A stretch of 64,000 nt of DNA from Actinomadura chibensis NBRC 106107 (lineage in GTDB: Bacteria > Actinomycetota > Actinomycetes > Streptosporangiales > Streptosporangiaceae): the NCBI RefSeq assembly GCF_001552135.1, contig NZ_BCQP01000044.1, forward strand, positions 58,051-122,050, given 5' to 3'. The translations under genes and the position numbers were made by a program. Below, one piece after another: positions 62,600-64,000 of this stretch. The notes below the pieces were generated by a model. The model was given only the letters and a program-made list of their open reading frames with translations, had not been told where the DNA came from and made no database searches. Within the stretch, counting starts at the first letter, position 1. The number at the start of each line of letters is the position of its first letter.

Positions 62600-63916
62600 A
62601 TGACAGGAATTGACCAGGTGCGCCGCAAGTCCCGAGCGGTGCTGCGCAAGAGCGGGCTCGCGCCGAGCGGCCCCGTGTACGGACGGCTGGTGGACGCGGG
62701 CCGCTCGCTGCCGATCCCCGCGGCGGCGCGCGTCGCGGTGTCGACCGCCGTGCTGCGCCGCCCGTGGAAGGTGCCCGTCCGGTTCGACAAGCTGCTCGTC
62801 GGCGCGCAGGGCGGCTGGACCGCCCGCGAGTTCGCCGACCGCACCGGCGACATGCTGTGGCCGTCCACCCCGTTCCTGGACGGCCCGCACGTCGGCCTGC
62901 TGCGGCTCGCCGACGAGCACCCCGACCTGACCGACGAGCAGATCCTCGAAAGCGCCTACGGGCGGCTCGGGCTGCGCTGCATCGAGGCGGGCGGCAACTA
63001 CTTCGGCGGCACCGACGCGGCGGGCGTCCTCGCGGCGGCCCGCGCGTTCGTGGCCCGCTACCGGGGCGAGGAGGTCCCGGGAGGGGCGCCGCGCCCGCAG
63101 CAGAGCGGCCCGCAGGACCCGGTGCTCGTCGCGCCCGTCCGCGGCTCGGACCGGTTCCAGATCCTGGACGGCCACCACCGCCTCGCGATCGCGGCGATGA
63201 GCGGCGCGGACGGCACCAGCGTCGTCGCGAAGTGGCTGCCGGTCACCACCCCGCTGCAGGACCTGCTGCTCAAGATGAGCTGGCTCGACGGCACCCACGA
63301 GCTGTACCAGCCGATCGACGCGCCCGAGCTGGAGACCGGGTGGACGACCGTCCGGCAGTGCACCGACCGGCTCGCGAAGATGGACGCGTTCCTCGCCGAG
63401 CGCGGCGTCTCCGGCGGCCGGTACCTGGACGTCGCGAGCTGCTACGGCTGGTTCGTGTCGCAGATGGCGGGGCGCGGGTTCGAGGCGGAGGGGATCGAGC
63501 GCGACCCGCTGGCCGTCCCGCTCGGCAAGGCCGTGTACGGCCTCCCGGACGGCGTGATCTCCACCGGCGACGCGGTCGAGTTCCTCGGCCGGCACGACGA
63601 GGGCCACTGGGACGTCGTGTCGTGCTTCAGCCTGCTCCACCACTTCGTCCTCGGCCGGGGGTCGGTGAGCGCGGAGGAGCTGATCAGGCTGCTCGACCGC
63701 GCCACCGGGCGGGTGCTGTTCTTCGACACCGGCCAGGACAACGAGAAGTGGTTCGCCGAGTCGCTGCGCGGCTGGGACCCGGCCCGCGTCGAGCGGTTCC
63801 TGCGCGAGAACACCGGCTTCGACGAGATCGTCGACCTCGGCCCCGACGAGGACGCCCGGCCGCCCTACGAGGACAACTACCGCAGGCACCTGTTCGCGTG
63901 CGTCCGGAAGGCGTGA
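62600..63916 (+). CDS. ParB-like domain fused to a SAM-dependent methyltransferase
   Basis: A 438-residue soluble protein. After a basic N-terminus (VRRKSRAVLRKSG), residues about 150-225 contain a ParB/Srx-like motif, FQILDGHHRLAIAAM (D190, H192, H193, R194), as in ParB-N nuclease or CTPase domains. A class I methyltransferase follows: motif I YLDVASCYGWF near residue 277, GIERDPLAV, and WDVVSCFSLLHHFVLG. In a polysaccharide operon the methyltransferase may O-methylate a sugar or lipid carrier; the ParB-like part may bind a nucleotide. ATG 62600 follows GAGGA at only 2 nt; a GTG at 62621 is an alternative. The stop overlaps the next gene as GTGA. Confidence 0.78.
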   Translation: MTGIDQVRRKSRAVLRKSGLAPSGPVYGRLVDAGRSLPIPAAARVAVSTAVLRRPWKVPVRFDKLLVGAQGGWTAREFADRTGDMLWPSTPFLDGPHVGLLRLADEHPDLTDEQILESAYGRLGLRCIEAGGNYFGGTDAAGVLAAARAFVARYRGEEVPGGAPRPQQSGPQDPVLVAPVRGSDRFQILDGHHRLAIAAMSGADGTSVVAKWLPVTTPLQDLLLKMSWLDGTHELYQPIDAPELETGWTTVRQCTDRLAKMDAFLAERGVSGGRYLDVASCYGWFVSQMAGRGFEAEGIERDPLAVPLGKAVYGLPDGVISTGDAVEFLGRHDEGHWDVVSCFSLLHHFVLGRGSVSAEELIRLLDRATGRVLFFDTGQDNEKWFAESLRGWDPARVERFLRENTGFDEIVDLGPDEDARPPYEDNYRRHLFACVRKA

Positions 63917-64000
63917 TCAGGTCGCGTCTCGCGGGCGCGCTCGCCGCGCTCGGCGTGCTGGCGGCGGGCTGCGGCGGGACGGCGGCGCCCGCCGAGTCCC
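63913..64000 (+). CDS. Lipoprotein, 5' part only (cut by window end)
   Basis: GTG 63913 overlaps the methyltransferase stop as GTGA. The 29 visible residues are a lipoprotein signal peptide: basic start MIRSRL, hydrophobic core AGALAALGVLAAG and lipobox LAAGC with C20 as the lipidated residue. It continues the polysaccharide operon. Nothing of the mature domain is in the window, so its function is open. Confidence 0.75.
   Translation, partial: MIRSRLAGALAALGVLAAGCGGTAAPAES

Overview
The window is very GC-rich DNA with strong G/C bias at third codon positions, frequent GTG starts and families typical of Actinomycetota (UdgB, DUF501, DUF4287, DUF2510, an LpqU/SurA-like lipoprotein, CarD-type Mfd). 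From memory, two blocks keep the gene order of Mycobacterium tuberculosis: metB / cbs / SGNH hydrolase / thiolase (about 9.1-17.0 kb), and ppx / DUF501 / ftsB-divIC / eno plus mazG / lipoprotein / mfd (22.4-26.0 and 34.4-39.7 kb). A filamentous actinomycete of the Streptosporangiales (Actinomadura-like) is my best guess. This is an inference, since no rRNA is present. I see no insertion sequence, prophage or CRISPR array.

Layout. 0-10 kb: threonine ammonia-lyase, ROK kinase and FIST sensor on the minus strand; a MoxR-type AAA ATPase with its von Willebrand A partner on the plus strand; a small membrane protein; a secreted esterase; metB. 10-19 kb: MMPL exporter, cbs, SGNH hydrolase, thiolase, DUF4287 protein, a BAX-inhibitor-1-like membrane protein and an odd class I tRNA with a UAA anticodon. 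19-26 kb: type II NADH dehydrogenase, UdgB, a DUF2510 protein, then the ppx-DUF501-ftsB-eno group. 26-30.5 kb: a three-gene sulfonate/taurine-type ABC importer and an orphan histidine kinase. 30.5-40 kb: a quinone-reductase-like enzyme, a class A penicillin-binding protein, mazG, a lipoprotein and mfd.

40-64 kb is the accessory and most interesting part. It holds an APS kinase fused to a degenerate ATP-sulfurylase domain, a TauE/SafE exporter and a WecG/TagA glycosyltransferase. Next come two related secreted beta-propeller proteins, a membrane-anchored GH26-like hydrolase and an ABC permease without an ATPase. A tightly packed polysaccharide operon starts at 53.7 kb: Wzy-like polymerase, APH-fold kinase, sulfotransferase, two Wzz-type proteins with degenerate kinase domains, a Wzx flippase, a ParB-like/methyltransferase fusion and a lipoprotein cut by the window edge. 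The APS kinase could supply PAPS and the sulfotransferase could use it, so the region may make a sulfated surface polysaccharide. That link is an inference.

Regulatory and RNA features: strong hairpins separate most convergent gene pairs. A conserved 3' element with two hairpins follows both the GH26-like gene and the larger propeller gene. Several genes show a TAnnnT box 7-8 nt before the start codon, a pattern of leaderless transcription. Most overlaps are 4-bp ATGA/GTGA couplings, marking operons.
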